Below are positions 17,745 through 26,703 of a DNA stretch of 64,000 bases, in pieces; position 1 is the stretch's first letter; each line of letters starts with the position of its first letter. The notes under the pieces were generated by a model. The model saw only the letters and a program-made list of their open reading frames with translations. It was not told the origin of the DNA and did no database searches. Source of the DNA: Bacteroidota bacterium (GTDB taxonomy: Bacteria; Bacteroidota; Bacteroidia; Bacteroidales; F082). The translations under genes were made by a program, and so were the position numbers. The stretch is from NCBI GenBank assembly GCA_018816765.1, contig JAHIUX010000073.1:52882-116881 (forward strand), read 5' to 3'.

Positions 17745-18345
17745 CATCCGGCGCTTCAGTTTTCCGGTCGCGCGTTTCATCCTTTTCAGCTCTGTTTTCC
17801 AATTCAGTTTCCGCCTTTAATCCCATTGGCTTTTCAGCATCAACTGCCTTTGGGAGCACAACGGCTTTTTCTGCCATTGTTGGTGCTACGGCTTCGGGGA
17901 TGTAATAAAACAAACTGAAAATGAAATAGATCGCCACGGCCGCATTGATCAGGTATGCCGTCTTGATCAGCTTCCAGGGATTGATCAGTTCGCCAAACAG
18001 GTTGCCCTTGATTTCATCGATGGTGCCATAAACCACCATGGCAAAAACTATGATCACCAGCAGTTTTTCGGCCACCAGGCGTTTCGACGACTGTGATTTT
18101 ATGATGCGTTTATACAACATCAGTAAGGCCGATAAAGGCAAGGCCGCCACCACGAACACAAAAAACGTATCCGGCTCTTTTGTCATTACCTTTTCGGTGT
18201 GTTTGACCACAAAGCCAAATGCCGAAGCCACCAGGTCGTAGCCCGAATAACTGGCCAGACGCCCCAGTCCTACCCAGGGCAGGAAAAATGCTACCAGCAG
18301 CAACAAGCTGGCAACAATGTCGAAACCTTTGATGATGCGATGCAT
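17698..18345 (-). CDS. Small membrane protein of unknown function with charged tail
   Basis: This 215-residue protein has four probable membrane segments (about residues 8-27, 58-78, 92-110 and 133-150). A hydrophilic, low-complexity cytoplasmic-type tail rich in Glu, Lys and Ala follows (about 160-215). I do not recognise a family. Its start is 11 bp downstream of the GH92 gene stop, suggesting co-transcription with it. Its last 47 bp overlap antisense the end of tcdA, so the tail is encoded opposite the TcdA C-terminus. Confidence 0.65.
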   Translation of the reverse strand: MHRIIKGFDIVASLLLLVAFFLPWVGLGRLASYSGYDLVASAFGFVVKHTEKVMTKEPDTFFVFVVAALPLSALLMLYKRIIKSQSSKRLVAEKLLVIIVFAMVVYGTIDEIKGNLFGELINPWKLIKTAYLINAAVAIYFIFSLFYYIPEAVAPTMAEKAVVLPKAVDAEKPMGLKAETELENRAEKDETRDRKTEAPDVKSDQPKQEDQAMPG

Positions 18346-18356
18346 ATTATTATGTG

Positions 18357-20708
18357 TTAATAATTGGTTTGTTTCTGTCCGGCTGTGCTCATTGAATAGG
18401 GCAGGTCGGTTGCGTGAATTGTTTGTCTGATGTTTGGCTTGCGGCTCATCACAAATTCGAGTTTCCCTCCCTGAATAATGTCTTCGTGGCGGAGAAAAAG
18501 TTTGCTGTATGGCTTGCCATTGAGCCTGACTTCCTTTACATACACATGTTTATCGCTTTGATGAATTGCCTCTATGCAAAAGGTTTTTCCATTCTCCATT
18601 AGGATTGTTGCATGGGTCACCTGCGGGCTTCCCAGCACATATTCGTTGCTTCCGGGACAAACCGGATAAAATCCGAGTGAACTAAAGATGTACCATGCCG
18701 ACATCTGTCCGCAGTCATCATTACCAGGCAGTCCATTGGTGGTGGGGCTGTAAAGCTGTTTCAGTATCTGTCGCACCCATAGTTGGGTCTTCCACGGCGC
18801 GGATGCATAGCTGAACAAATAGGGAATGTGGTGACTTGGCTCATTGCCATGCACATAATTTCCGATGATGCCATCGTGGGTGATGTCTTCAGAAGCTTCA
18901 ATATGGGCTTCATCGAGGGGCTGGGTAAACAGCGAATCGAGGTGTTGTACAAAGTTTTCCGGTCCGTGGCTCCAGGCGATCAGCCGGGCTGGATCATGGG
19001 GAACATACAACGAATAATTCCAGGCATTCCCTTCGATAAACCCCTGACCTTCGGTCACCATGGGATCGAAATCAGGCATAAAGTCACCCGTTGAGGTTTT
19101 GGGTCGCATAAAGCCTGTGCTGGGATCGAAAATATGCTGAAATGAACCCGCCCTACCCATAAACTGTCTGGCCGAATCGGTCAGCTGCATGCCATCGGCC
19201 ATGGAGGCGATGCACCAGTCATCGTAAGCATATTCCAGGGTTTTCGAAGCTGCATTGGTCTGCAGGTCTGACGGTACATAACCAAACTGCTTATAGGCTC
19301 CGATGCCGTCATAGGGACTGTAATTGGCACTGGCTGTCATGGCTTCGAAGGCTTTTTGTGTGTCATACCCACGTATCCCCTTCATCCAGGCATCAGCAAT
19401 CACAGGCACCGCATGGTACCCAATCATACACCAGTTTTCGTTGGCATGGTGCGACCAGATGGGCAAAATTCCGTGCACACTTTGTTCGCGATGTGCAAGC
19501 ATAGAGGCGATAATGTCGTTTGTGCGTTGCTGCTCAATCAGTGTAAACAAGGGATGCAGCGCCCGGTAGGTATCCCAGAGGGAAAAGGTGGTGTAGTTTG
19601 TAAATCCGTCAGCACGGTGGTTATTCTGGTCGAGCCCGCGATACTGCTGATCGGTGTCCATATAGATGGTTGGCGAAAGCATGGCATGGTACATGGCTGT
19701 ATAGAAACTCACCTTTGTGCTGCTGTCGGCTTCAATGTTGATTTTCGACAGTTCATCTGCCCATTTTTTCCGGGCCAAAGCTTTGATGCCATCGAAATCC
19801 CAGTCAGGGATCTCGCTGAGGTTGCCAATGGCACCTTCGGTACTCACAGGCGATAGCGCCATTTTTACCAGCAAGGGTGCCTCAGGACTGCCACCGAAAC
19901 TGAACCATGCCCTGACGGCTTTGCCAGCCATCTCAGGAAAATGCGCGCGCTCGTTGAATTTCCGGTAAAATCCCTTGTAGATAATTTCTTCTTGGTTTTC
20001 CTGGCCATAATCACTGATGGGCTTCGAAAACGTCATGGCAAAATACATCATCCGTGTTCTGGCCCATCCCCTTGTCTGGCGATAGCCCGTTACAAGGGTG
20101 TCGTTCTCGACCCGGAGAAAGGTCCAGATGGTTTTCCCGGGATAGTTGTAAATGCCCGAAACCATATCGAGCACGAGGCCCATGGTTTCGCCATCAGCCT
20201 GGGTATACCGATGAAAGCCAACCCTTTCGGTAGCCGTAAGTTCGGCAAAAATATGGTAGTCGCTAAGTTCAACGGCATAATATCCCGCTTCGGCCTTTTC
20301 GTGCTGATGCGAAAAGCGGCTGCGATAACCTGTTTCCGGAGCAGTTGCTGTACCTGGATTCAATTGCCGTTGTCCGGTGTATGGCATCACCAGAAAATCG
20401 CCGAGATCAGCATGGCCGGTGCCCGAAAGGTGGGTGTGGCTGAAACCTGTGATGGTGTTATCAGTGTATTGATAACCTGCACAATAGCGATAAACATCCT
20501 TGATATAGCCCTTGCCGGTGGAATAAGGAATGGTATCGGTTTCGGGGCTCAGCTGCACCATGCCGAACGGAAGGGTGGCTCCCGGAAAGGTGTGTCCCAT
20601 CTTTTCGGTTCCGATAAGTGGATTCACAAAAGAAACTGCCTCCTGCTGTGCCTGCAGGTGAATCAAGCCCAAAAACAAGGATACCAAGGTTAAATACTTC
20701 ATAATCAT
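18357..20708 (-). CDS. GH92 family alpha-mannosidase, exported
   Basis: This 783-residue secreted glycosidase has a signal peptide (LTLVSLFLGLIHLQAQ) followed by the GH92 opening VNPLIGTEKMGHTFPGATLPFGMVQLSP and GFSHTHLSGTG. Catalytic-region motifs are HGNEPSHH (Glu near residue 623, the general acid in characterised members) and GNDDCGQMSAWYIFSSLGFYPVCPG (Asp pair near 664-665). GH92 enzymes are calcium-dependent exo-acting alpha-1,2/1,3/1,4-mannosidases that trim fungal or host mannans; linkage specificity is not readable here. ATG at residue 1 or 3 may start it. A TAACTTTG element at 20736-20743 overlaps the stop codon of the upstream gene. Confidence 0.93.
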   Translation of the reverse strand: MIMKYLTLVSLFLGLIHLQAQQEAVSFVNPLIGTEKMGHTFPGATLPFGMVQLSPETDTIPYSTGKGYIKDVYRYCAGYQYTDNTITGFSHTHLSGTGHADLGDFLVMPYTGQRQLNPGTATAPETGYRSRFSHQHEKAEAGYYAVELSDYHIFAELTATERVGFHRYTQADGETMGLVLDMVSGIYNYPGKTIWTFLRVENDTLVTGYRQTRGWARTRMMYFAMTFSKPISDYGQENQEEIIYKGFYRKFNERAHFPEMAGKAVRAWFSFGGSPEAPLLVKMALSPVSTEGAIGNLSEIPDWDFDGIKALARKKWADELSKINIEADSSTKVSFYTAMYHAMLSPTIYMDTDQQYRGLDQNNHRADGFTNYTTFSLWDTYRALHPLFTLIEQQRTNDIIASMLAHREQSVHGILPIWSHHANENWCMIGYHAVPVIADAWMKGIRGYDTQKAFEAMTASANYSPYDGIGAYKQFGYVPSDLQTNAASKTLEYAYDDWCIASMADGMQLTDSARQFMGRAGSFQHIFDPSTGFMRPKTSTGDFMPDFDPMVTEGQGFIEGNAWNYSLYVPHDPARLIAWSHGPENFVQHLDSLFTQPLDEAHIEASEDITHDGIIGNYVHGNEPSHHIPYLFSYASAPWKTQLWVRQILKQLYSPTTNGLPGNDDCGQMSAWYIFSSLGFYPVCPGSNEYVLGSPQVTHATILMENGKTFCIEAIHQSDKHVYVKEVRLNGKPYSKLFLRHEDIIQGGKLEFVMSRKPNIRQTIHATDLPYSMSTAGQKQTNY

Positions 20709-20735
20709 GCATTAATAAAATTCTGCTCTGACTTA

Positions 20736-20743
20736 CAAAGTTA
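20736..20743 (-). promoter_or_regulatory. Candidate -7 element of the GH92 gene
   Basis: TAACTTTG on the minus strand, 28 bp before the GH92 ATG, overlaps the last codon and stop of the DUF2459 gene. Confidence 0.4.
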
Positions 20744-21397
20744 AGGCTTTCCTTTGCTGTAGTACATGCCGGCCACTTTTAATTGCGATAATTTGCGCAT
20801 AATTCTGCCAGCAGTGTGATTAAAGTGGCAGGTGTAAGGGATACCGGCATGCTTTAGCCGAAAGGCGATCCATGTGTTGCAGGTGCGTCCGAAGAAGTAG
20901 CTGTTTCGCGAAAGGAAGAACTCTTCTGTATGGCCGTATTCCTTGCTGCTGATCACATTTCCGGCTTCGTCGCGTTTGAAATTACCGGCGATATTGCGCA
21001 ACAAATTGCTGAATTGAACCCGGCTCAGGCGCAAGCTGATCAGTTTACGCTTTGGCCCAAAATAAGTTGCCGGAGGACTGTAGAAGCCTACCACACGAAT
21101 CACAGCTGGTGTTGGAATCATGACGGCCCGTATGGTGATCAGCAACATATCGTCGGTCGACAGATAAAATGCTTCATCGCCCCAGCCAATGTACACATAA
21201 TGGTATTTTCGGTAACGCTCAATTTCTGGCCAGTCCCGGGAGCTGATTTCATCAGTAGGAAACACAAAAGCGGTGTGCCAGCCAAGCTTCACAACAAAAA
21301 TCTCAAGGCTGTCGGGCGGCCAGTGCGTCTGCTGAGCCACAGCTCCATGGTGCAAAAGGAACAAAATCCCAATCAGTAAAAAGCTGTAAGCGCGCAT
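20741..21397 (-). CDS. DUF2459 family exported protein
   Basis: This is a 218-residue protein from ATG 21397; the open frame reaches 21487, but MRAYSFLLIGILFLLHHGAVAQ at 21397 is a clean signal peptide, whereas the extra N-terminus is not. Conserved features of DUF2459 are LGWHTAFVFP, YVYIGWGDEAFYL, RLSRVQFSNLLRNI and RTCNTWIAFRLKHAGIP. The His and the C-terminal CNTW Cys/Asn are reminiscent of papain-like cysteine peptidase folds, but no activity is established. The upstream neighbour is divergent (NlpE-like). Confidence 0.8.
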   Translation of the reverse strand: MRAYSFLLIGILFLLHHGAVAQQTHWPPDSLEIFVVKLGWHTAFVFPTDEISSRDWPEIERYRKYHYVYIGWGDEAFYLSTDDMLLITIRAVMIPTPAVIRVVGFYSPPATYFGPKRKLISLRLSRVQFSNLLRNIAGNFKRDEAGNVISSKEYGHTEEFFLSRNSYFFGRTCNTWIAFRLKHAGIPYTCHFNHTAGRIMRKLSQLKVAGMYYSKGKP

Positions 21398-21499
21398 AAA
21401 CCCAACTTTTGGGGAAAATACGCATAATGCATATTCCTGCGGATGAACACCTCCTGCTTTTTTATTTTCCGTCAGGGTTTTATGCATAAATGTTTTGGA

Positions 21500-21507
21500 T
21501 ATTTTTG
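21500..21507 (+). promoter_or_regulatory. Candidate -7 element of the NlpE-like lipoprotein gene
   Basis: TATTTTTG ends 21 bp before the ATG at 21529, giving a leader of about 16 nt. There is no clear -33. Confidence 0.45.
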
Positions 21508-21528
21508 CACTTTAAATAATCAAACCCC

Positions 21529-22005
21529 ATGAAATCACTTTTCAATCTCATGTTGTTCGTCTCAGCCTTTGTCCTCATCTCTTGCGGACAAGCCAAAACA
21601 GACGAAAGCAACCTTACAGAACAGCAGGAAACCCAGCAACTTGCAGAACAAACTGCCACACCATCGGCGCCAAAGAAAAATGTCAGCCTTTACATCGGCA
21701 CCCTGCCCTGTGCTGATTGTCAAGGAATCAGGGTTGAGCTATTACTTTACAATGATTCGAAAAAGGTGCGTTATTCTGAACAATATATGGGCAGCAGCGA
21801 TGAGCAAATCATCAACTATGAAGGTGTCTTTTCGGAATTTACCGAAGACAATATGAACAAGCTGAAGATTGAGCTCACCGATGGCAACGACAAAGTCAGG
21901 TTTTTTGCCAAAACCAAAAACAACGAGCTGATTCCGCTCGATAAATATGGAAAAACCGACAATAAGCTATTGAATTTCAGCTTAAAACAAGAGGTTATCG
22001 AGTAA
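21529..22005 (+). CDS. NlpE-like N-terminal domain lipoprotein
   Basis: This 158-residue lipoprotein has lipobox VLISC with Cys19. After a Gln/Glu/Thr-rich linker (about 22-50) comes the NlpE N-terminal OB-like domain: YIGTLPCADCQGIRVELLLY with the paired CADC cysteines (61 and 64), then SEQYMG and the FFAKTKNNELIPLDKYG strand. In enterobacteria NlpE senses copper and outer-membrane adhesion through the Cpx system; no Cpx genes are here, so only the domain is claimed. The rlmI-like gene follows after 59 bp on the same strand. Confidence 0.85.
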   Translation: MKSLFNLMLFVSAFVLISCGQAKTDESNLTEQQETQQLAEQTATPSAPKKNVSLYIGTLPCADCQGIRVELLLYNDSKKVRYSEQYMGSSDEQIINYEGVFSEFTEDNMNKLKIELTDGNDKVRFFAKTKNNELIPLDKYGKTDNKLLNFSLKQEVIE

Positions 22006-22064
22006 CCGTGTGTCGCTGTTTTTTCTTTTTCTGTTCTTTCACCTGACACAACCGTTCATCACAC

Positions 22065-23255
22065 GTGAGCAAATACCCGGTCATACGCTTAAAACACGGC
22101 AAAGATGAAGCCATCAGGCGCTTCCATCCCTGGGTGTTTTCAGGGGCCATTGCCCAATTGCCTGCAGGAATCAGCGCCGGAACCTTGGTGCAGGTGGTTT
22201 CGCAACAGGGAAATGTGCTCGGGACGGGTTATTTCGAAGAGGGCAATATCGCCATCAAGCTGCTTTCATTTGAAGCGGAAACCGTCGACACGGCATTCTG
22301 GCAGCGGCGGATCGGGCAGGCATTTGCGCTCCGACGGCAGTTGGGTTTAACAAACAATGCCTCAACAAACACTTACAGGCTGATTCATTCCGAAGGCGAC
22401 GGGCTTCCCGGGCTGATCGTTGATGTGTACAACAAAACCGCCGTCATCCAGGCACATTCGGCAGGGATACTGCAGCAAGCAGAACACATCAGCGAGGTGT
22501 TACAGGAATTGTATGGCAACAAGCTGGAAGCCGTTTACAACAAAAGTGCTGAAATACAGGCCAGGTCGGGCAATGAGCAGGTTTCTGACGGATATCTCCG
22601 GGGCGGGATGGGCGACAACATCATCCTTGAAAACAACCAGCAATTTAAGGTGGACTGGGAAACCGGACAAAAGACCGGATTTTTTATCGATCAGCGCGTT
22701 AACCGACAATTACTCAGCGAACTCAGCGCAGGCAAGAGGGTCCTCAATACCTTCAGTTACAGTGGCGGATTCTCTGTTGCTGCGCTCAAAGGTGGCGCGT
22801 TACAAGTGGTTTCTGTCGACAGTTCAAAAAAAGCCATTAATCTTTGCGACGAAAACATCCTGCTGAATGGTTTTGATCAGTCAATGCATACATCGGTGCA
22901 GATGGACGCCAAGAGATACCTCAGCCAGCTCAACGGGAATGAGTTTGACATCATCGTTCTCGATCCACCGGCTTTTGCCAAAAATCACCACAACCGACAC
23001 AAAGGACTTGAGGGGTACAAATACATCAACTTTCTGGCCTTGAAAAACATTGCTCCGGGAGGACTGCTGTTTACCTTCAGTTGTTCACAGGCTGTCGACA
23101 GAATGGCTTTCCAGGGAGCTGTGATGGCGGCAGCCATAGAAACAGGAAGAACATGCCGGATTTTATATCACCTTTCACAGCCTGCTGATCATCCGGTGAA
23201 TATTTATCACCCGGAAGGTGCTTACCTCAAGGGCCTGGTGCTGGCCATCGACTGA
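22065..23255 (+). CDS. Class I rRNA large-subunit methyltransferase, RlmI/PUA type
   Basis: This 396-residue cytoplasmic enzyme starts at GTG 22065. An N-terminal PUA domain (VIRLKHGKDEAIRRFHPWVFSGAI) and a central RlmI-like region (GDGLPGLIVDVYN, WETGQKTGFFIDQRVNR) precede a SAM-dependent Rossmann domain: LNTFSYSGGFSVAALKGGA (motif I), SVDSSKKAI and the catalytic motif IIVLDPPAFAK. The E. coli homologue RlmI forms m5C1962 in 23S rRNA. The orthology is likely but not proved, so no symbol is assigned. Confidence 0.88.
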   Translation: MSKYPVIRLKHGKDEAIRRFHPWVFSGAIAQLPAGISAGTLVQVVSQQGNVLGTGYFEEGNIAIKLLSFEAETVDTAFWQRRIGQAFALRRQLGLTNNASTNTYRLIHSEGDGLPGLIVDVYNKTAVIQAHSAGILQQAEHISEVLQELYGNKLEAVYNKSAEIQARSGNEQVSDGYLRGGMGDNIILENNQQFKVDWETGQKTGFFIDQRVNRQLLSELSAGKRVLNTFSYSGGFSVAALKGGALQVVSVDSSKKAINLCDENILLNGFDQSMHTSVQMDAKRYLSQLNGNEFDIIVLDPPAFAKNHHNRHKGLEGYKYINFLALKNIAPGGLLFTFSCSQAVDRMAFQGAVMAAAIETGRTCRILYHLSQPADHPVNIYHPEGAYLKGLVLAID

Positions 23256-23270
23256 TTTTTCAGAAATTCA

Positions 23271-23765
23271 TCAGGAAGTACGGTTGATCTTTTCGATCAG
23301 GCTGGTTGTTGAATAGCCCTCTACAAGATCAATGGTTTCAACTGTGCCCCCCTTTGCGGTGACAATGTCGTATCCCACCACCTCAGTGGCCACATAATCC
23401 TTTCCTTTTACCAGCACATCGGGCTGCACAAAACGGATCAGTTCGTAAGGCGTGGGTTCGTCGAAGTACACCACAAGGCTCACACAATGCAGCGAGGCAA
23501 GTAGCATGGCACGGGCATGTTCGTCATTGACAGGGCGCGAGGGTCCTTTGATCCTGCTCACCGAAGCATCCGTATTCAAACCGATGATGAGGATGTTGCC
23601 CAGGTCGGCAGCTTTGCTCAGGTAGTCGACATGGCCAAGGTGCAGAATATCGAAGCAGCCGTTGGTAAACACAATCTTTTTATTGAGAAAACGCCACTGT
23701 GCCAGCAGAAGCTTCAGCTGATCCAGTGATACAATTTTCCGTGATGCAACCTCATTTTTCGTCAT
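23271..23765 (-). CDS. rfaE2: D-glycero-beta-D-manno-heptose 1-phosphate adenylyltransferase (RfaE2-like)
   Basis: This nucleotidyltransferase-fold enzyme has 164 residues from ATG 23765 ([10 protein letters not shown]); the longer frame from 23801 would reach into the flippase gene without added conservation. It carries the cytidylyltransferase-type motif FTNGCFDILHLGHVDYL, then GLNTDASVSRIKGPSRPVN and the C-terminal GYSTTSLIEKI. The family makes ADP- (or NDP-) heptose for LPS inner core. It overlaps by 14 bp the upstream flippase gene in a panC-panD-flippase-rfaE2 unit. RfaE2-like enzymes cannot be separated from other glycerol-3-phosphate cytidylyltransferase relatives by eye with certainty. 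Confidence 0.85.
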   Translation of the reverse strand: MTKNEVASRKIVSLDQLKLLLAQWRFLNKKIVFTNGCFDILHLGHVDYLSKAADLGNILIIGLNTDASVSRIKGPSRPVNDEHARAMLLASLHCVSLVVYFDEPTPYELIRFVQPDVLVKGKDYVATEVVGYDIVTAKGGTVETIDLVEGYSTTSLIEKINRTS

Positions 23766-24771
23766 TAAGTGCTTTTTTATGGTCGACAAAAAACATAACA
23801 AAATAGCTTAACCCACCCATGATGATGTGCAGGAGGGTTTGTCCGGCATGGGTGAGGGCAACAAACGAACCTGCAGCCACACCGGGAACATTATATAATT
23901 CAACCAACACGGCTTTCCCGATAAAGTGGTATGCCCCGATGCCACCGGGAACGGGTGCCACTATGCCAAGGCTGCCAATGGCGAGCATTGTAACAGAAGC
24001 AATGAAATCGAGACCGCTGGTTTCGTCGAGCATGAAAAAAGGGATGTAGAGCATGAGCGCGTACATGAACCAAATGAGGATGGTGTAGACAGTAAACATG
24101 CCTTTTTGTTTCACGCGCTGGATGGTTTTAACGCCTTCGCTAAGTCCACGCAGCAATTCCATTGTCTTGCTGTAGCCCGGCATTTTCCTGAACCTTTCCC
24201 TGAAAAAGTAGAACAGATATATAGCAAGTCCGATGAGCACGATGAGGATGGCAATCATGACAAACAACAGGATCTGATGTTCGTGTATGGTGTCAACAAG
24301 TGGTTTTGTCATGCGTGTTACAAAGCTGCCCAGCAACTTCCACTGGAAGAAAATCACCCCAAACAGGATGGCCATCAAGACGATGAGGTCGAAAAACCGT
24401 TCAGAGATGACGGTACCGAACAAGGCATTAAACGGGATTTTTTCTTTTCGTGAAAGCACGCCACAGCGCATAAATTCGCCCATGCGTGGCACCGCGGTAT
24501 TTGCCATATAGCCAATCATCACCGCATAAAAGGTGGTGGTCAGCCGGGTTTTGTACCCAAGGCTGTTGATCAGCAGGTTCCAGCGGAGTGCCCTGAAGGC
24601 ATGTGCTGCAAAGGCAAAGACAAGGGCAAGCAGCATCCAGCTGTAATGCGCATGCCTGATGTCGTCCCAGACGGCATCGAGGCTTAGCTTGCGAAAACTT
24701 AACCAAAGCAAAAATACCCCAAACAGTAAAAAGAAAAGGTACTTAGCTGTTTGTATGAGAATACGCTTCAA
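23752..24771 (-). CDS. UPF0104/lysylphosphatidylglycerol-synthase-like membrane flippase domain protein
   Basis: This 339-residue polytopic membrane protein has about eight hydrophobic helices. Family landmarks are [59 protein letters not shown] and the C-terminal [15 protein letters not shown]. The fold is that of the membrane part of MprF-type lipid flippases and AglD/YbhN proteins, without the synthase domain; the lipid moved is unknown. Its start overlaps the panD stop by 4 bp (ATGA) and its end overlaps rfaE2, so it is translated as part of that operon. A second paralogue is at 54245-55303. Confidence 0.82.
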   Translation of the reverse strand: MKRILIQTAKYLFFLLFGVFLLWLSFRKLSLDAVWDDIRHAHYSWMLLALVFAFAAHAFRALRWNLLINSLGYKTRLTTTFYAVMIGYMANTAVPRMGEFMRCGVLSRKEKIPFNALFGTVISERFFDLIVLMAILFGVIFFQWKLLGSFVTRMTKPLVDTIHEHQILLFVMIAILIVLIGLAIYLFYFFRERFRKMPGYSKTMELLRGLSEGVKTIQRVKQKGMFTVYTILIWFMYALMLYIPFFMLDETSGLDFIASVTMLAIGSLGIVAPVPGGIGAYHFIGKAVLVELYNVPGVAAGSFVALTHAGQTLLHIIMGGLSYFVMFFVDHKKALNDEK

Positions 24772-25124
24772 TGATTTGTGCTGATTTGATTACGATCATT
24801 CGGGAAAACAATGGTTGGCTTGAATTTTTTGGCAAACTCAAAATCCATGCTTGCATAGGACACGATGATGATATGGTCGCCAACCGCTACTTTACGTGCG
24901 GCGGCGCCGTTGAGGGAGATGAGGCCACTGCCCCTTTCGCCCTTAATCACATAGGTGTCGAGTCGTTCCCCATTGGTAATGTCGTAAATGTTCACACGCT
25001 CATTTTCAATCAGGTTGGCAGCATCCATCAGGTCTTCGTCAATGGCAATGCTGCCAATATAGTTGAGGTCGGCTTGCGTGATTGTGGCACGATGTATCTT
25101 TGATTTTAAAACTTCAATGTTCAT
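24768..25124 (-). CDS. panD: Aspartate 1-decarboxylase proenzyme
   Basis: This 118-residue pyruvoyl-dependent enzyme converts L-aspartate to beta-alanine for pantothenate synthesis. The self-cleavage site Gly24-Ser25 is present in [14 protein letters not shown]; Ser25 becomes the pyruvoyl group. Other landmarks are [49 protein letters not shown]. It is co-transcribed with panC, which ends 61 bp upstream, and overlaps the following flippase gene by 4 bp. Length is standard. Confidence 0.97.
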   Translation of the reverse strand: MNIEVLKSKIHRATITQADLNYIGSIAIDEDLMDAANLIENERVNIYDITNGERLDTYVIKGERGSGLISLNGAAARKVAVGDHIIIVSYASMDFEFAKKFKPTIVFPNDRNQISTNH

Positions 25125-25185
25125 CGAATTGTTGTTTGAGTCTGTAAATCAGCCCGAAAGGTACACAAACGGGACGGCAAAAATA

Positions 25186-26037
25186 CTAAAATATTCGCAT
25201 ATTGTCGATTAATCTGACCTTACCCAGAAAAACAGCCACAAATATCAGGCAGCCGGTTTCAGGATTCCAGGTGTCGATTGGTTGAAGCAGCCGGTCTTCG
25301 GCAATTTCAACATAGTCGATGGCAAAAAAGGGTTCAGCAGCAAGCTGATTGACAACCCACTGTTTTAGCGCTGCCGGATTGTTGCGTTCGGTGAGCCGGA
25401 CAGCTTCTATCAGTGTTTGGTAAATGCGTGTCGAAACAGCCCGTTCTTGCGGCGTTAACCTCATATTGCGTGAACTCATGGCCAGGCCGTCGGCTTCGCG
25501 TACGATGGCACATGGCACGATCTCTACCGGCAAGTGACAGATTTCGACAAGCCGTTGGATGATGGCCAGTTGCTGGAAGTCTTTCTCGCCAAAATAGGCT
25601 TTATCCGGCTCAACGATCTCGAACAGTTTCCTGACGACGATGGCCACTCCATTGAAATGGCCCGGTCGGGCAGCTCCTTCCATGACCTGGGCCAGCAAGC
25701 CAAAGTCATATTGCGCCGTCTCAGGTTTAGGATACATTTCATTCACCCCGGGAGCAAAAAGCACATCACAGCCCACCGTTTCAAGGAGTTTGCTGTCCTG
25801 TTCAATAAGCCGTGGGTATTTTTCGAGGTCCTCTATGTTGTTGAACTGTATCGGGTTAACAAAGATGCTTACCACGAGCAGCGAATTCTCATTTTTGGCC
25901 CTCCGCATCAGCTCAAGGTGACCTTCGTGCAGCGCTCCCATGGTCGGCACAAAACCTGTTGTAGGCGCAGGATTTACTGATGTTCTGCAGCCAGCCAGGT
26001 GCTCGCGCAGTGAAGCAATGGTTGTAAATGTCAGCAT
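25186..26037 (-). CDS. panC: Pantothenate synthetase (pantoate-beta-alanine ligase)
   Basis: This 283-residue cytoplasmic ligase condenses pantoate with beta-alanine using ATP. The nucleotidyltransferase motif is VPTMGALHEGHLELMRRA, followed by VSIFVNPIQF, PGHFNGVAIVVRKLFEIVEPDKAYFGEKDFQQLAIIQRL-like sequence and the KMSKS-type segment AMSSRNMRLT. It is the first gene of the panC-panD-flippase-rfaE2 run; panB is not in the window. The upstream sequence holds TACTTTAG, one mismatch from the -7 consensus. Confidence 0.97.
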   Translation of the reverse strand: MLTFTTIASLREHLAGCRTSVNPAPTTGFVPTMGALHEGHLELMRRAKNENSLLVVSIFVNPIQFNNIEDLEKYPRLIEQDSKLLETVGCDVLFAPGVNEMYPKPETAQYDFGLLAQVMEGAARPGHFNGVAIVVRKLFEIVEPDKAYFGEKDFQQLAIIQRLVEICHLPVEIVPCAIVREADGLAMSSRNMRLTPQERAVSTRIYQTLIEAVRLTERNNPAALKQWVVNQLAAEPFFAIDYVEIAEDRLLQPIDTWNPETGCLIFVAVFLGKVRLIDNMRIF

Positions 26038-26100
26038 AGCGGCGCTAAAGTAATATCAAGCTGGTTAAAAATCAAGCAATAAGGCTGCAAAAACAGCTGT

Positions 26101-26613
26101 TTAGCGAATAATTTTCATCAGGTCTTTCTCAAGGCTCTTTTTGGGCGTCTCGATAATGCGTCCGATTTCGTTTCCGTTGCGGTAAAATATAAAGGTGGGA
26201 ACACGCTCAATGTCGAAAGGCTTGATGTCGACAACAAGTCCTTCTTTGCGCGCGTCGACAGCGATCATGTTCAGGTGGTCAGCCGGGTAGTTGATGGCAT
26301 CGAGGATCTTGATGAAGCGTGGAACCTGTATCTTCGAATCGCCACACCAGGTACCCAGCACGATAGTCACTGCCACATCACCCATTTTCTCCTTGAGTTT
26401 GCTGATGGTTTTGTCCGATATGGAATACAACTCATACTGGCTGTTGAAATAATAGCCGTATTCGCCCGTTTTCAGTCCTTCCTTGTCCACATAACCGATC
26501 ATGACATTTTGTTTCAGTTCAGGATCGATGATAACCTTGTTTTTTCCCTGAGCAAAGGTGAATTGTGAAGCCAGCATCAAGGTGATGACCAATAAAAAAT
26601 ATTTTGTTTTCAT
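26101..26613 (-). CDS. Exported thioredoxin-fold protein with a single active-site Cys
   Basis: From ATG 26613 (MKTKYFLLVITLMLASQFTFAQ, a signal peptide) the protein has 170 residues; the frame continues upstream to 26676, but the -7 element TACCTTTG at 26654-26661 lies inside that extension, so the short start is right. The fold is shown by GTWCGDSKIQVPRF (Cys90-Gly-Asp-Ser93, the second Cys replaced by Ser) and the cis-Pro region ERVPTFIFYRNG. It is probably periplasmic; with one Cys a classical disulfide oxidoreductase cycle is unlikely without a partner thiol. The N-terminal 60 residues are not recognised. Confidence 0.8.
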   Translation of the reverse strand: MKTKYFLLVITLMLASQFTFAQGKNKVIIDPELKQNVMIGYVDKEGLKTGEYGYYFNSQYELYSISDKTISKLKEKMGDVAVTIVLGTWCGDSKIQVPRFIKILDAINYPADHLNMIAVDARKEGLVVDIKPFDIERVPTFIFYRNGNEIGRIIETPKKSLEKDLMKIIR

Positions 26614-26653
26614 CATGACAATATTTCCGTTAATTTCAAACCCGTATTTGTTG

Positions 26654-26661
26654 CAAAGGTA
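26654..26661 (-). promoter_or_regulatory. Candidate -7 element of the thioredoxin-fold gene
   Basis: TACCTTTG on the minus strand gives a leader of about 35 nt to ATG 26613 and excludes the upstream in-frame ATG. Confidence 0.45.
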
Positions 26662-26703
26662 ACGGAAAATGCACATCGACTATTTCACAAAAACAGCATA
26701 AAG

